Position numbers and translations under genes: made by a program. From the NCBI GenBank assembly GCA_027488845.1, contig JAIYBC010000041.1, positions 1-64,000 on the forward strand: DNA of 64,000 bases, read 5' to 3'. The notes beneath the pieces are model-generated. The model was not told where the DNA came from, did not search any database, and was given only the letters and a program-made list of their open reading frames with translations. Source of the DNA: Verrucomicrobiales bacterium. Its GTDB lineage: Bacteria > Verrucomicrobiota > Verrucomicrobiia > Limisphaerales > UBA9464. The stretch's first letter is position 1. Every line of letters starts with the position of its first letter. Positions 40,330 through 50,646 of the stretch are shown here, one piece after another.

Positions 40330-41214
40330 ATGTTTCAACTGCGAGCCTTCGTTTTCCTGTTGTGTCTGGTGGCTTCGGCTTCCGGTGAAACTCTCCGATT
40401 CACTGAGGTTTCACTCAACTCCAGCAATTCGGTCTACCTGTCGGTGGCCGGTCCATCGAACACCATCTGCTTCCTAGAAAGGGCAGCATATGCGACGAAC
40501 TTCAGCTGGGAGACGGTTTCAACCTTTGCGTTGGGAACCAACGGTCTTGCGACATTGACCACCAGCTTGCACGGGCAGACCAATGGGGTCTTCAGGACTC
40601 GGGCCACCAACAACGCGGCCTATTCGACGAATGCTGCCGCGGTGCTAGTAGGCTATTGCCGGCCTGGATTCGAGCTGGTCGGCAATCCGTTCGGATACAT
40701 CCCAAGTTTCACCAACATCTTTCCCAACCCACTTGAGAGCCTTTCGGTCTACTTCTGGACAGGTTCGGCCTTTCAAGTTGCCAAGTATGTCGATGGGTCT
40801 TGGTCCGGAACTTCGGACATCAACGAGATGGAAGCAATCTTCGTCAGAAACTACTCCACTAATCAGGTGCAGAAGTATGTCATTTCGAGCCTCGTTCCTA
40901 CTAACTCCATTATCCTGAACTTGGCAACGAATCAAAACCTGATTGTTTCGCAGCGCTTCTGGCCGATCCAAACTGGGTTTCCAACGATTGTCGATAGCCT
41001 GAATTCGGAACGATTGGGAGGATACTCTGAATTGCATGTCCAAGGAATCTCAACCAATCAGTGGACTCACGTCTCAATCTGGCAGTATTCCACTCAGGCA
41101 TATCTCGACTACGGGCTTACCAACGGGAACTGGAGGTTGGATACCAACTTGGCTCCAGTTACTCTCTCCATGGGTGAAGGATTCTTCTTTAGATCCGCCA
41201 CCAATTCCACTTGA
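40330..41214 (+). CDS. Secreted Thr/Asn-rich protein of Verrucomicrobiota type
   Basis: A 294-residue protein with a signal peptide (MFQLRAFVFLLCLVASASGE). It is Thr/Asn/Ser-rich with VLVGYCRPGFELVGNPFGYI and ends LDTNLAPVTLSMGEGFFFRS, a style common in exported proteins of the Limisphaerales/Pedosphaera type, from memory. The overall fold is probably all-beta. It is followed after 80 bp by the RHS gene on the same strand. AT-richer composition than the flanking regions suggests joint acquisition. Confidence 0.65.
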   Translation: MFQLRAFVFLLCLVASASGETLRFTEVSLNSSNSVYLSVAGPSNTICFLERAAYATNFSWETVSTFALGTNGLATLTTSLHGQTNGVFRTRATNNAAYSTNAAAVLVGYCRPGFELVGNPFGYIPSFTNIFPNPLESLSVYFWTGSAFQVAKYVDGSWSGTSDINEMEAIFVRNYSTNQVQKYVISSLVPTNSIILNLATNQNLIVSQRFWPIQTGFPTIVDSLNSERLGGYSELHVQGISTNQWTHVSIWQYSTQAYLDYGLTNGNWRLDTNLAPVTLSMGEGFFFRSATNST

Positions 41215-41294
41215 ACGATCCATCGGAAAGTCTGGCCCTAAGTTAACGGGCGACAACGCTCAAGATCACTTTAAGACACCTCTGAAAGTCCTCA

Positions 41295-44200
41295 ATGAAA
41301 ACTACTCTGAAGCGCAATGTTCGCGGATGGTCATGGATTTCCTTTGCAATTGCTGTGTTGATTGCCCCGGTGGGGCGCGCAGCTGATTCAAAAGAGGGGA
41401 CCCAAACGGAGGCAACGCGCAATTCGATTCTGTTCCCAGGGCTTTCTCAGCAAGTGGAGGCAGTACCGAATAGAGTTAAGTCAAAAGCGCTGACAGATCG
41501 GCTTGTTTCGATTCGAGATAAGGTTACGACACAGGTGCGTCCGTCACTGCACCCGACTGAGGCCATGATCGTAGAGCAAGTTAACGAACTAGAGACTTTC
41601 ACTAGAGAACAGCCGGAGTCTGAGTACACCCCTGGCCTAAGAGATAGTTTGGCAAGCTACTACCTCTCAGAGGGGCGATTCTCAAAAGCGCTGAGCCATT
41701 GGGAAACCAATTGGACGGAATGGTCGACGGAATCCACTGGCTATGGCCGTGAGCTCGCTGACAAAGCTGTCGCTGAAGGTTCGGCAATTCTAGCAAGCCT
41801 TGGCAGACTGGAGGCCCTCGAGGCGCTAGCAGAAATGAATCGAGGACGGATTTTCGTCTCGCCAGCAATTGCACAACTCTGGAACCGCTCGATGGAGGCG
41901 GTTGTTCATATGCGGCGCAAACCCGGTGCGTCATACCGTTGCGGCGTTCTCGCTGTCGAGCAAATGGGGCGGGCTATGACTGGGCGTTCGTTTGGTTCAA
42001 TCGGCGGCCTCCCTTCGCCATTTGGAGGCTTTGATATGGCTTCACTCAAGCGTTTTGGAAATGAACAAGGTCTTCCGATAACAGTAGCGTTTCGTCGTGC
42101 CGATGACGCTGAAATTGTTGTTCCGTCAGTGGTTCACTGGGCTCAAGAACACTACTCGGCAATTGTAGCTCAAGAAAACGGGCGTTATCTCGTTCGCGAT
42201 GCTACCTTTATGGGATCGCGGTGGATGACAGCAGCCGCCATTTCTGAAGAGGCTAGCGGCTACTTCCTAATCCCGTCAACGCGGATTCCTTTAGGTTGGT
42301 CAACAGTGAATGATGCGGAAGCCCGTCAAATCAAGGGTAAAGGATATCCCTTCTTTCTCGTCGACGAGGATGACGACTCGTGTACTCCCGAAGGTGGCTC
42401 TGGTACCGGGGGTGGTTCATCGGACTGTACTGATGGCAATCCCGGTATGCCGTTCTGGAAGGTTCGCGAACCCAATATCAACCTGGTCATTCAAGACATT
42501 CCAATGGTATGGGAATCAGCTGTTGGGCCTGACTTCGTTCTCAATTTGACATGGAAGCAACGGACCACAGGAGTATCCTCCTCTAGCTGGAGCCACTTTT
42601 CAGAAGGCTGGGAAAGTGATCTGCTCTCTAAGGCGATTGCGCCGTATAGTTTCCTATATAGTGCAAACTCTGCAATTGTACGGCTGTACTGGGGCAAAGG
42701 AAGTTCGTATGTTCTCTCCTTCGATCAAGGCGACAGCAATTCCAAAACAAACTTCTTCAAAGGAATTTGGGCGAACCGCACGTACTCTGGAGGATTCCTC
42801 AGTTATCTTGATGTGTTTTTCCAGAATGGATCCGTAGAACGTTATCAGCCTGCGGGTTCGGGTGGATCCCTAGTTCTTGTCTCACGAAAAGACGCCACGA
42901 CAAAGGGTCTGACATTCGCTTATGACCAACCATCAGGTGGATCGATACCCAATCGGCTTATAACGGTGACAACGGCCGACTCTGCGGTGTTTCATTTCAA
43001 CTACGCTGACTCCTCAGATGAATATCGTATAACGAGCGTAAGCGGGCCAAACAGTCGACTTGTATCGTTTGGCTATCAGTTGATCGGAGCCACCATAGTC
43101 CTCAACTCAATCACGGATGCCGCCGGTATCACGAGCTCATTTGGCTATGACTCATCGACGTGGTGGGTTAATCAGATGACGACACCTTATGGAACTACAT
43201 ATTTCTCCCTCTTTGATGCAGGCGCCTGTGGACGGAGCAGCAACTTGGGATGTGATGGGGTTGATCGCTTTGCCGTTGTAACTGAGCCGGATGGAACCAG
43301 TAAGCAGGTATTCGTCTTCTACGACAACTATCCCTACTACACACCTGGGGATCAAATGGCTGGAAAGATCCCGACATCGTTCGCATCAAGTCAGATTCCG
43401 CAATACCCAGCTAGCCAAACAGTTGATCCACCGGTGCAGACTCCTTCAGTAGCGCGCAACTACCTCAATAGCCACCATTGGAATAGACAGCAAGCGGCAT
43501 CCTTGTCCACTACAAGCCCGCACAGCTTTAATGCTCAAGACTTCCGCATCAGCACAACTACCCATTGGTTGTCGCTGCTACTTGATGAAGCCGGGGGTGG
43601 CGTTATCAATCGTGTTACGACGCCGGGTTGGAAGCTATCGCCAAGTCACGATGGAACGACAGAGGGTCTTCCCGTATTCTTTGATTATGCTGGAAAAGAT
43701 TCTCTGGCAGCAAACTTTCCAAATGTCTCAGGAACCAATCGTCAGCCTAGTATCATAGCGCAGCGGATGCCGGACGGAACAACAAAGTATCAGTATATTG
43801 AGCGAAATGAACATGGGATGAAGACTCGTGTCACCGATCGCTGGGTAGAGAGTGGAACCGTTGTTTTTCGAACTAATACATTCACGTATGTCACCGGTAC
43901 CGGCAATCCGACGCTCGACGGCTTGCTTGAGTTGGAACAACGGGGGCCTTCAAACGAGTTGCTCATTGGACGTGGCCTCCATCCAAGCTACACGGATCAG
44001 ATACGATACGAAACCAATTCGGTTGGTGATGTAACAACATTTGACTACAATTCAGACCGCGCGGTAACGACGAAACTGACTCAAGCTAACCTCTTAACGT
44101 CATTCACCTACAACTCAACAAGCAAGCGGTTAGAGAAAACTGTTGATTCAATCAGTGGAACTCCTCTTCGCACCAATAGCTACACTTGGCTAAATGGGTA

Positions 44201-47200
44201 CCCTAGAACTGATACTGATCCTCGAGGCCTTGTTCGTACCTTTGATTATGACTTCCTCGGTCGTCTCCTTAAAGTAACATATCCCGACTTTACGACCGAC
44301 CAATACTTCTACGAGCTGCCAGGAACTACAGGTTTCAATACGTCTATATCAGCACTACCTATTCTAGACAGAACAGCTGTCAAGGACAGGTTAAACAACT
44401 ACTGGTACTATTTTCCGAACCGCAATCGGCAGGTAGAGAAAATCATTGAACCGCCAAAGTCCTCGGGTGTAGCAGGCACTGAATCGACCATCAACTATTG
44501 CGGATGCGGATCCCCTTCCTCGATTGTCAAGGCGTCCAATACCGGGGTTCCAGAGACCACAACTATGCTATTCAATTACTGGGGCCTTCCAACCATAGTT
44601 ACACTTCCAGATAGTACAAAGTACACCAACCGTTATGACTTGATTGGTAGATTGATCGGACGGGACGATTCCTACATGTCCATCACCAACACTTATGACA
44701 ATCTAGGTCGAGTCACTTCACAGGCAAACAAGGCTGGCTTAGTTCAGGCTTACGGATACAACAAACGTGATTTTGTGACAACCTCGACGAACGCCAATGG
44801 TGTTTGGAAAACCAATCACTTTGATAATGGTGGTCGACTAGTCGCAAGTGGCGCTCCCGATGGGGGAGTTGAGCGATGGGCATATGCTGCTGGGTTTCCT
44901 AAGGCTGTGCGTTACACCAATCAAGTTGGTGATGTCACCAAATGGGCATTCGACGCGTCGCTACGCCAAACGAATGAGATAGTCGTTGGATTCTTCACAA
45001 ACAGTTTCGCCTACAATGGTGCTAATGACTTGATTGAACTATACGACGGCCGTCAGATCGGCACTACCAATCGAACTCAGTGGCGATTTGATAGCTATGG
45101 AAGAACTACGGCCAAGTTGTATGCAGATGGCATCACTAATATCATTTATGCGTACGACGCATTGAATAGGCTAACTAATCGATGGACCAAAGCCAAAGGC
45201 AATACCAAGTATGGCTACGATCCAGTTGGCAATCTCACCAACGTAGACTACTCAGTGACAGGAGATCGCAGATTCGTTTTCGATGCTCACAATCGCGTCT
45301 CCACCGATATTGTCGCAGGCGTTATCACAAATTCCTACGCCTACATCGCTGGCGGCTCATTGAACTTCGAAGAGACGCCACAGTGGACCAACAGCAGAGT
45401 TACCTTGGGCTATACATCGCTCCTTCGTACAAGCCTGACCTTACAACAGCCAACTATTGGAAACTGGTCGCAGACCTACGCCTACGACCACGCCCGTCGT
45501 CTGACCAACATCGGCGGAACTGCAGGAGCCTTTGCTCACTCATATGTATCGGCTGCTGGATCAACAGCGTCACGATTGGTTCAAGGCATTACGGTACCGA
45601 CAACGTCAAGTGGGACAATCATTACCAATCTGTACGATACAACCGGTCGGTTGAAGAGTACTCAACTCCGCAACGGATCGACGGTTTACAACACCCATTC
45701 TTACCAGATCAATGCTGCAAACCAACGCTCTCGTCAGACGCGGACCGACGGCAGCTACATAGACTATATCTATGATGACGCGGAACAACTATCAACTGCA
45801 TTGACCTATACTTCGGGAGGAATTGCCGTCCCTTCTGAGAACTTCGGTTATGCGTACGACGCGAGCCAGAACCTGACTCGGCGCACAAACAACGTTAGCA
45901 CAACAACGTATCCGGTGAACGGTCTCAACCAAGCTACCGGACCGGACAACCTCGTGTACGATACCAATGGCAACCGGACCAGCCGAAACGGTTATGATGT
46001 CTATTCGTTCGACGACGAGAACCAGCTGGTAACAGTCACTCGAGGCAACAGCGCCAGGAGTGAGTTTGTTTACGACGCCAGAGGACGCCTTCGCATCGCT
46101 AGGGAGTTCACATGGAGCGCAGGAGCCGCTTCAGCACTAATCGCTAATGGCGCGATCACGGCTGTTGCTCGGAACAATTTTACCGGCCTAGTAGGCACAG
46201 TCATTCAGGTGGGCGGATCTCCTGTTGTGGTCACTGAACTCGGACGCTGGAAGCTGTCCGGCAATTCCGGTGTCCATACTGTCAAGATTGTTAGGTATTC
46301 GGACGGGACCGATGTCCCAGGCGCAAACGTCTCTGTCAATCTAAGTGGCGGTTCCGCTGGAACCTTCGTTTACGGATCACTCGTCTCTCCGGTCGTCCTC
46401 GAGGCAAACACCTACTACCATATTGTGACAGCGGAAATCAACGGTGGAGACACATGGTACGATTGGAACCAATCCATTACCGGCAGCGGGGGAATTTCCT
46501 CCGTATCGACAGTGTGGAGTTATGGTGACGGGACGTTCAACACCTACGGGAGTGCCAGTCAAAGTTATGGTCCCGTTGGTCTCAAGGGATCCACGGGATC
46601 TTGGAACCTAGCTTCGGAAACACGCTACATCTACGACGGCATGCGGATCATCCAGGAACGCAATTCCTCCAACGTGCCTCAGGTGACCTACACCCGCGGT
46701 TTGGACCTGAGCGGTTCGTTGGAAGGAGCCGGCGGTATTGGTGGACTGCTGACCAGAACCGCCCATTCCGGAGCCAGTGGCGGGACGTTGACGCACGCCT
46801 TTTATCATTCGGATGGCAACGGCAACGTTACCTTCCTGATCAATCCAAATCAGATACAGGCGGCTAGTTATGTTTACGATCCCTACGGACGTCTGATCTC
46901 TAGCACCAACTCGCTGCCTACGGCAAATGTGATGCTATTCTCATCCAAACTCTGGATAGGCAACAATGTGGACCTATACTACTATGGCTATCGATTCTAT
47001 GATCCGTTGACCCAGCGATGGATAAATAGAGACCCAATCACAGAAAGTGGAGGGAGTAACATATACATGTTCTCCGAAAACAATTCAATTGACGGTATTG
47101 ATCCTTTAGGGCTGTGCAACTATGCAAAGGGCGCAGTTGGAGCCATCAATATTGGCAGAGGAATATTTAGCGTTGCAAAGGCCGTTCCTGAACTTACTTT

Positions 47201-47507
47201 TGCTGCGGGTGTTGCTGGGGGAGCCCCACTAACAGGTCCAGCTGCGCCATGGCTTGAGGCGGTTGCGGCCTTTGCTGCTGCTGACGGAGCCAAAGGAGTT
47301 GTTGGCGGTGGAATGCTAGCAAAACGTGGCATTAACCAAATTGCCGAAGCAATTCCGGATCAGGATCTAGGCCATTGGCGAAATGCTCTTGGATTGCTTC
47401 CATTCGGTGCACTCTATGATGATCCAAATGAAGATCCTCGGGATGCTTGGAAGAATTTTAAAGAGCTTCCACTCTGGGAGAAAGTTGTTGAGGCATGTAC
47501 ATTTTGA
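41295..47507 (+). CDS. RHS/YD-repeat polymorphic toxin with C39-like peptidase domain
   Basis: A 2070-residue protein with a signal segment (WISFAIAVLIAPVGRAADS). Residues about 205-310 resemble a C39-like cysteine peptidase: RCGVLAVEQM (Cys216), EHYSAIV (His286) and RYLVRDATF (Asp302). The central 1500 residues hold many YD repeats, for example YDNLGRVTSQANKAGLVQAY and YDPVGNLTNVDYSVTGDRRF, that wrap a cocoon. The RHS core end is YYYGYRFYDPLTQRWINRDP followed by NSIDGIDPLGLC. The last 120 residues are the variable tip: Gly/Ala-rich, hydrophobic, without a nuclease motif I know, perhaps membrane-acting. A small membrane protein gene follows at 47694. Confidence 0.88.
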   Translation: MKTTLKRNVRGWSWISFAIAVLIAPVGRAADSKEGTQTEATRNSILFPGLSQQVEAVPNRVKSKALTDRLVSIRDKVTTQVRPSLHPTEAMIVEQVNELETFTREQPESEYTPGLRDSLASYYLSEGRFSKALSHWETNWTEWSTESTGYGRELADKAVAEGSAILASLGRLEALEALAEMNRGRIFVSPAIAQLWNRSMEAVVHMRRKPGASYRCGVLAVEQMGRAMTGRSFGSIGGLPSPFGGFDMASLKRFGNEQGLPITVAFRRADDAEIVVPSVVHWAQEHYSAIVAQENGRYLVRDATFMGSRWMTAAAISEEASGYFLIPSTRIPLGWSTVNDAEARQIKGKGYPFFLVDEDDDSCTPEGGSGTGGGSSDCTDGNPGMPFWKVREPNINLVIQDIPMVWESAVGPDFVLNLTWKQRTTGVSSSSWSHFSEGWESDLLSKAIAPYSFLYSANSAIVRLYWGKGSSYVLSFDQGDSNSKTNFFKGIWANRTYSGGFLSYLDVFFQNGSVERYQPAGSGGSLVLVSRKDATTKGLTFAYDQPSGGSIPNRLITVTTADSAVFHFNYADSSDEYRITSVSGPNSRLVSFGYQLIGATIVLNSITDAAGITSSFGYDSSTWWVNQMTTPYGTTYFSLFDAGACGRSSNLGCDGVDRFAVVTEPDGTSKQVFVFYDNYPYYTPGDQMAGKIPTSFASSQIPQYPASQTVDPPVQTPSVARNYLNSHHWNRQQAASLSTTSPHSFNAQDFRISTTTHWLSLLLDEAGGGVINRVTTPGWKLSPSHDGTTEGLPVFFDYAGKDSLAANFPNVSGTNRQPSIIAQRMPDGTTKYQYIERNEHGMKTRVTDRWVESGTVVFRTNTFTYVTGTGNPTLDGLLELEQRGPSNELLIGRGLHPSYTDQIRYETNSVGDVTTFDYNSDRAVTTKLTQANLLTSFTYNSTSKRLEKTVDSISGTPLRTNSYTWLNGYPRTDTDPRGLVRTFDYDFLGRLLKVTYPDFTTDQYFYELPGTTGFNTSISALPILDRTAVKDRLNNYWYYFPNRNRQVEKIIEPPKSSGVAGTESTINYCGCGSPSSIVKASNTGVPETTTMLFNYWGLPTIVTLPDSTKYTNRYDLIGRLIGRDDSYMSITNTYDNLGRVTSQANKAGLVQAYGYNKRDFVTTSTNANGVWKTNHFDNGGRLVASGAPDGGVERWAYAAGFPKAVRYTNQVGDVTKWAFDASLRQTNEIVVGFFTNSFAYNGANDLIELYDGRQIGTTNRTQWRFDSYGRTTAKLYADGITNIIYAYDALNRLTNRWTKAKGNTKYGYDPVGNLTNVDYSVTGDRRFVFDAHNRVSTDIVAGVITNSYAYIAGGSLNFEETPQWTNSRVTLGYTSLLRTSLTLQQPTIGNWSQTYAYDHARRLTNIGGTAGAFAHSYVSAAGSTASRLVQGITVPTTSSGTIITNLYDTTGRLKSTQLRNGSTVYNTHSYQINAANQRSRQTRTDGSYIDYIYDDAEQLSTALTYTSGGIAVPSENFGYAYDASQNLTRRTNNVSTTTYPVNGLNQATGPDNLVYDTNGNRTSRNGYDVYSFDDENQLVTVTRGNSARSEFVYDARGRLRIAREFTWSAGAASALIANGAITAVARNNFTGLVGTVIQVGGSPVVVTELGRWKLSGNSGVHTVKIVRYSDGTDVPGANVSVNLSGGSAGTFVYGSLVSPVVLEANTYYHIVTAEINGGDTWYDWNQSITGSGGISSVSTVWSYGDGTFNTYGSASQSYGPVGLKGSTGSWNLASETRYIYDGMRIIQERNSSNVPQVTYTRGLDLSGSLEGAGGIGGLLTRTAHSGASGGTLTHAFYHSDGNGNVTFLINPNQIQAASYVYDPYGRLISSTNSLPTANVMLFSSKLWIGNNVDLYYYGYRFYDPLTQRWINRDPITESGGSNIYMFSENNSIDGIDPLGLCNYAKGAVGAINIGRGIFSVAKAVPELTFAAGVAGGAPLTGPAAPWLEAVAAFAAADGAKGVVGGGMLAKRGINQIAEAIPDQDLGHWRNALGLLPFGALYDDPNEDPRDAWKNFKELPLWEKVVEACTF

Positions 47508-47693
47508 TTGTCAATATAATGACGTTTACTTTGTATTAACAAAATATTGCCACGAATGACGTTTACAGTCTTGCTTGTTTGCATGCTCTTTCGTCACATT
47601 GCTAGTGCAGAGCCACTGATCCAGTGTTAACGGAGTGTGTGCATAGTGATCCACTGGGGTGAAACTGATATCTTCAAACAATAAATCAGAATC

Positions 47694-47897
47694 ATGAACA
47701 TTAAGAATAAATATCCTATAATTGCGATATTTATAATGTGTTTAAGCTTGGTAGTCTACTTGATATTTATTGCTCCAATCATTCCGATTATAATCTTCCT
47801 AGCTTGTGCAGTGGTTGGATTCGTCCTCCGGATGAAGAGTGGTAACCAACGGGGAGCAGTATATGAATTTCTGAAAGATCTGCTTTTGCGGTGGTGA
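47694..47897 (+). CDS. Small membrane protein, candidate immunity protein
   Basis: A 67-residue protein with two hydrophobic segments (IIAIFIMCLSLVVYLIFIAP and IIFLACAVVGFVLRM) and a basic C-terminal tail. It is AT-rich like the RHS gene and lies 186 bp after it, where immunity genes normally sit. The 12-mer AATGACGTTTAC occurs twice in the gap (47518-47529 and 47555-47566). The immunity role rests on position and size alone. Confidence 0.55.
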   Translation: MNIKNKYPIIAIFIMCLSLVVYLIFIAPIIPIIIFLACAVVGFVLRMKSGNQRGAVYEFLKDLLLRW

Positions 47898-48199
47898 ATT
47901 AAATTTGCATGCAATTGAGATCTCTGGGTTCTGATCATTTTTCCACCAAGATATTCCTGGAATAGCAAAGCTTGAGAACTCTTAGTTCGCAAACCATCGT
48001 ATAATCTTTCTCGACAATCGTTCACGATTCCCTGCTGATTTCTTGAATAACTCTATCGGATCTGATTCGGCGAAGCCTCAAGCGCGAGTAGGGTGGTTTG
48101 ATTGCTGGTTTTCGAAGTCGACCGGGGACATGTAGTCGAGCGAGCTGTGTAGGGCAGTTGGCAGACCGTGAATCTGGGACTGATTCTGAGGTCTGTTGG

Positions 48200-49148
48200 C
48201 TACGCCTAGAGACTTCCCATTCCGACGTCGTGAGAGTGAGCCTGGTCTTGGCGCCTCCCTGGCAACTGCATTCCCCGCCAGAATTCCTCCCGGCGCGGGT
48301 CGGTGTTCTGGGCCAGTTCATTCCGCTGGTTTCGATGTCTTTCGAGTGCGGATAGCACCCCCTGAAACCGGCCTTTGCCGAATCCCAGTTCGGCGGCGTC
48401 GATTCGCCATCGGCTCTGGATTCCTTTGGAGACGGATTTCGGGTCCTTGGAAAGTGCCATGCACCACCGGATCTGTTCTCCGCTCGTGGCAGCCTAAAGA
48501 GTCCTGGAGCAAGGCTGGTTTCCGAATGGACGCCCAGTGGTCCGATGGCGTTTTCGAACAGCAATCCCTCCCAGCGCTTGAATCGGCCGGAGGCTCTTCC
48601 ATGACGAAGGCTGAGCGGGTTTTCGACGGTCTGACCCTCCGGCAGGGCGAACCGGCAGGAAACGAGAACCGAGGTTCTCAGACAGGGCTGAAGTCCGTCG
48701 TTGGCGCAGCGGGTGAAGGCAGCGTAGACGAAGCCATGTGGAACTGAGCTTTTGGCAACGAAGCTCGCCGCGCCAGCCAAAGCATGCAGGTCGGCCATGG
48801 TCCGATCCACAGATCGCTGGTGAAGGGTCGGAATCGACCTCCGAAATTCCTGACTGCCCAGTGCCCAAAGACCAGCAATCTGCGGATCGGCCTCGAAGTA
48901 TAGGAGGGTCGCCACCACTGGATTCCTTGCCTCGGCCTGAGAGGCCGGGGTTTGGCGAGAGACCGAGGTGAAGACCCGGTCGACTACCTTGAAATCGACC
49001 GGGTCCTTAAGTCCGAGTTTTCCCGCCAGCAGGCCTCCACACCATCTTGGCTGCCCCAGATGGAGATGCGAGTAGGTCAGGCCCTGATGGCGTTCCGCGA
49101 AGAAGGACAGACTGCTACCGAACAGGGGCTCCAGTTCCGGAGGCTGCT
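48200..49148 (-). pseudogene. Cassette B gene 3: decayed relaxase-like protein
   Basis: The minus strand encodes FAERHQGLTYSHLHLGQPRW, then LYFEADPQIAGLWALGSQEF and LRTSVLVSCRFALPEGQTVE, matching cassette A gene 3 (LWALGD and LRTSVLICQQYRLPDG). After about 48,460 the homologous C-terminal part is found in a different frame (IQSRWRIDAAELGFGKGRFQ corresponding to FSRWKAQASQTGFGAAEVQN), so a frameshift has occurred. No good start codon is present at the expected place. The His residues of a real relaxase are absent here too (LRTS). Confidence 0.72.
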
Positions 49149-49630
49149 TTATGGATTCACAGCGCCGCCAGCGGCCAGCGACCGGAGGTCGATCCGGAGC
49201 CATTGCGGCGAACGGTCGCGGCGCGTGGTGTCTCCGCCCTTGTTGCCCGGTCCGGCAGGCAGAATGAACGCGATCACCTGGATGCGGCCATTGTACTCGA
49301 TGCGGACCTCACCGGTGACGGCTGCGCTCCCGGCGTAGCGGTTGAGGTAGATGGCCTCAGGCAGCTTGGGTTCCGTCCAGTTCCACGAACTCCCACGAGT
49401 TCTTCCAGTCCCTAGACGGGTTCGGTTCCGACTTCTGGATGTCCCGGAAGTAGCGCCCCGTCTTGGCGGTGCGGTTCTTCCACGAGAGCTCCACACCTTC
49501 CTTGGGAACCGGCACATGCAGGTCAACGTCCACGAAGCGGGACTCCTCCGGAGGCGGCGTCCACAGGACTCCGATGCCGGTCTTGCCGAGCGGCACCGCA
49601 GGCCACGGCGAGGGGGCGCGACGGACCACA
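48955..49630 (-). repeat. Long direct repeat, copy 1 (with 59279-59949)
   Basis: About 670 bases covering the end of cassette gene 2 and the start of gene 3 are nearly identical to 59279-59949 in the same orientation. Differences are scattered point changes and a few indels. Both copies contain an 11-bp perfect hairpin (GACCCGGTCGA with TCGACCGGGTC at 48973-49005 and 59296-59328). The copies are 10.3 kb apart and enclose the metal-response cluster and the histidine kinase. Confidence 0.85.
49149..49630 (-). pseudogene. Cassette B gene 2: 5'-truncated, frameshifted exported protein
   Basis: The remnant matches the C-terminal 160 residues of 59472-60782 almost exactly: RRAPSPWPAVPLGKTGIGVL, then SWKNRTAKTGRYFRDIQKSE, and in a second frame LPEAIYLNRYAGSAAVTGEV ending AVNP. 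The frame changes near 49365 (after VELDGT). Homology stops abruptly at 49630, where copy C continues, so the first 60% of the gene is lost. No membrane-protein gene of cassette B is left. Confidence 0.82.
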
Positions 49631-49680
49631 CCTCGACCGGATATAACCCTCCACTGTGGAAGAGCCTTTCGGAATCGAAG

Positions 49681-50013
49681 TCACTTCTTCTTCGTGGTGC
49701 CGGCTTCCTTCTTCTTCACCTCGTCGGCGAACTTGGTGAGGTACTTCTTCGGATCCTTGTTGAAGTCCTTCACGCAGCTCTTACAGCAGAACTTGATGGT
49801 CTGGCCGTCCCGAACCATCTCAAACGGCGTCATGCCGCTGCCCTCGAACTTCTCGTCCGAGACGAGGCAGAATTCCAGCGGGTAGGGCTTGGCCTTCTTC
49901 GCTTTTGTCGTCGCAGCGGAATCGCTGTGTTTGTGCTTTTCCTCAGCGCGGAGGGAGGTGGTGACGAGGCCGACCAGGATGGCGGCGGCCAACAACAGAT
50001 GCTTTGATTTCAT
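49681..50013 (-). CDS. Exported TRASH/YHS-like metal-binding protein
   Basis: A 110-residue protein with a signal peptide (MKSKHLLLAAAILVGLVTTSLRA, cut after A), a His/Lys-rich linker (EEKHKHSDS) and a metal-binding module: YPLEFCLVSDEKFEGSGMTP, then IKFCCKSCVKDFNKDPKKYL. The pattern C...(K/D)..FCC..C...F...P.KY is that of YHS/TRASH-type domains, which bind copper or other soft metals. It is the most downstream gene of the leftward metal-response cluster. Confidence 0.8.
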   Translation of the reverse strand: MKSKHLLLAAAILVGLVTTSLRAEEKHKHSDSAATTKAKKAKPYPLEFCLVSDEKFEGSGMTPFEMVRDGQTIKFCCKSCVKDFNKDPKKYLTKFADEVKKKEAGTTKKK

Positions 50014-50055
50014 GGCGTGTTTGTTTGGATGTGAATCGGCGAAGAGGGGCTCGGA

Positions 50056-50646
50056 TCAGTTTGAGCGGAACCAGCGGGCAAGCCGTTGGCGCAGTTGCTG
50101 GCGGGCACGGTAGAGCCGTGACTCGACCGCCTTGGCCGTGGTGCAGAGAACTGCCGCGGCCTCGGCAATGGAACAGTCTTCCAGTTCACACAGCACGATG
50201 GCCTCGCGGAGATCGTCTGGCAGGGCGGCGACGGCGCTGCGAACCGCGGAATTCTGTTCGCTGCGCGCTGCCTGTTCTGCGGGTGAACCGCCTTTGGCGG
50301 GAAGCGAATGCGCCAATCCGGGTTGATCTTCTCCGTCGCCCTCCAGTGGCACCTCCGGACGACGGGATCGTGCTCGGAGATGGTTGCGGGCCAGGTTCCC
50401 GCCGATGGTGTAGAGCCAGGTGGAGAACTTCTGCCCGGCCTTGAAGTCGGTACGGTGCCGGTAGACACGGACAAACGTCTCCTGGGCGAGGTCGTTGGCT
50501 GCGTCCTCGTCGCCGACGAAGCGACAGAGGAATCCGAACAACTTGCCGCCGTGGCGCTCCATGAGGGCGTCGAGCGCCGCGTCGTGCCCGGTGACGAGTC
50601 GCACCATGTCGGCCTGGTCGGCGGCGTCCGGTTCATCAGTGCTCAT
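50056..50646 (-). CDS. ECF-type RNA polymerase sigma factor
   Basis: A 196-residue sigma-70 family protein. Region 2 has LFGFLCRFVGDEDAANDLAQ, then ETFVRVYRHRTDFKAGQKFS and TWLYTIGGNLARNHLR. Region 4 has LPDDLREAIVLCELEDCSIA with AEAAAVLCTTAKAVESRLYR. Its start overlaps the end of the heavy-metal-sensor gene by 11 bp, so the two are translationally linked. In similar clusters the sigma factor and a ZraP-like sensor regulate metal-induced genes. Unusually, the sigma gene is downstream of the sensor and membrane protein genes. Confidence 0.9.
   Translation of the reverse strand: MSTDEPDAADQADMVRLVTGHDAALDALMERHGGKLFGFLCRFVGDEDAANDLAQETFVRVYRHRTDFKAGQKFSTWLYTIGGNLARNHLRARSRRPEVPLEGDGEDQPGLAHSLPAKGGSPAEQAARSEQNSAVRSAVAALPDDLREAIVLCELEDCSIAEAAAVLCTTAKAVESRLYRARQQLRQRLARWFRSN

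Noticed and set aside
48022-49203. A single intact 393-residue gene on the minus strand
   Set aside because: Its C-terminal 130 residues lose homology to the other cassette copies, while the matching sequence is in another frame, and its 5' end runs into the end of another gene. It is a frameshifted pseudogene.
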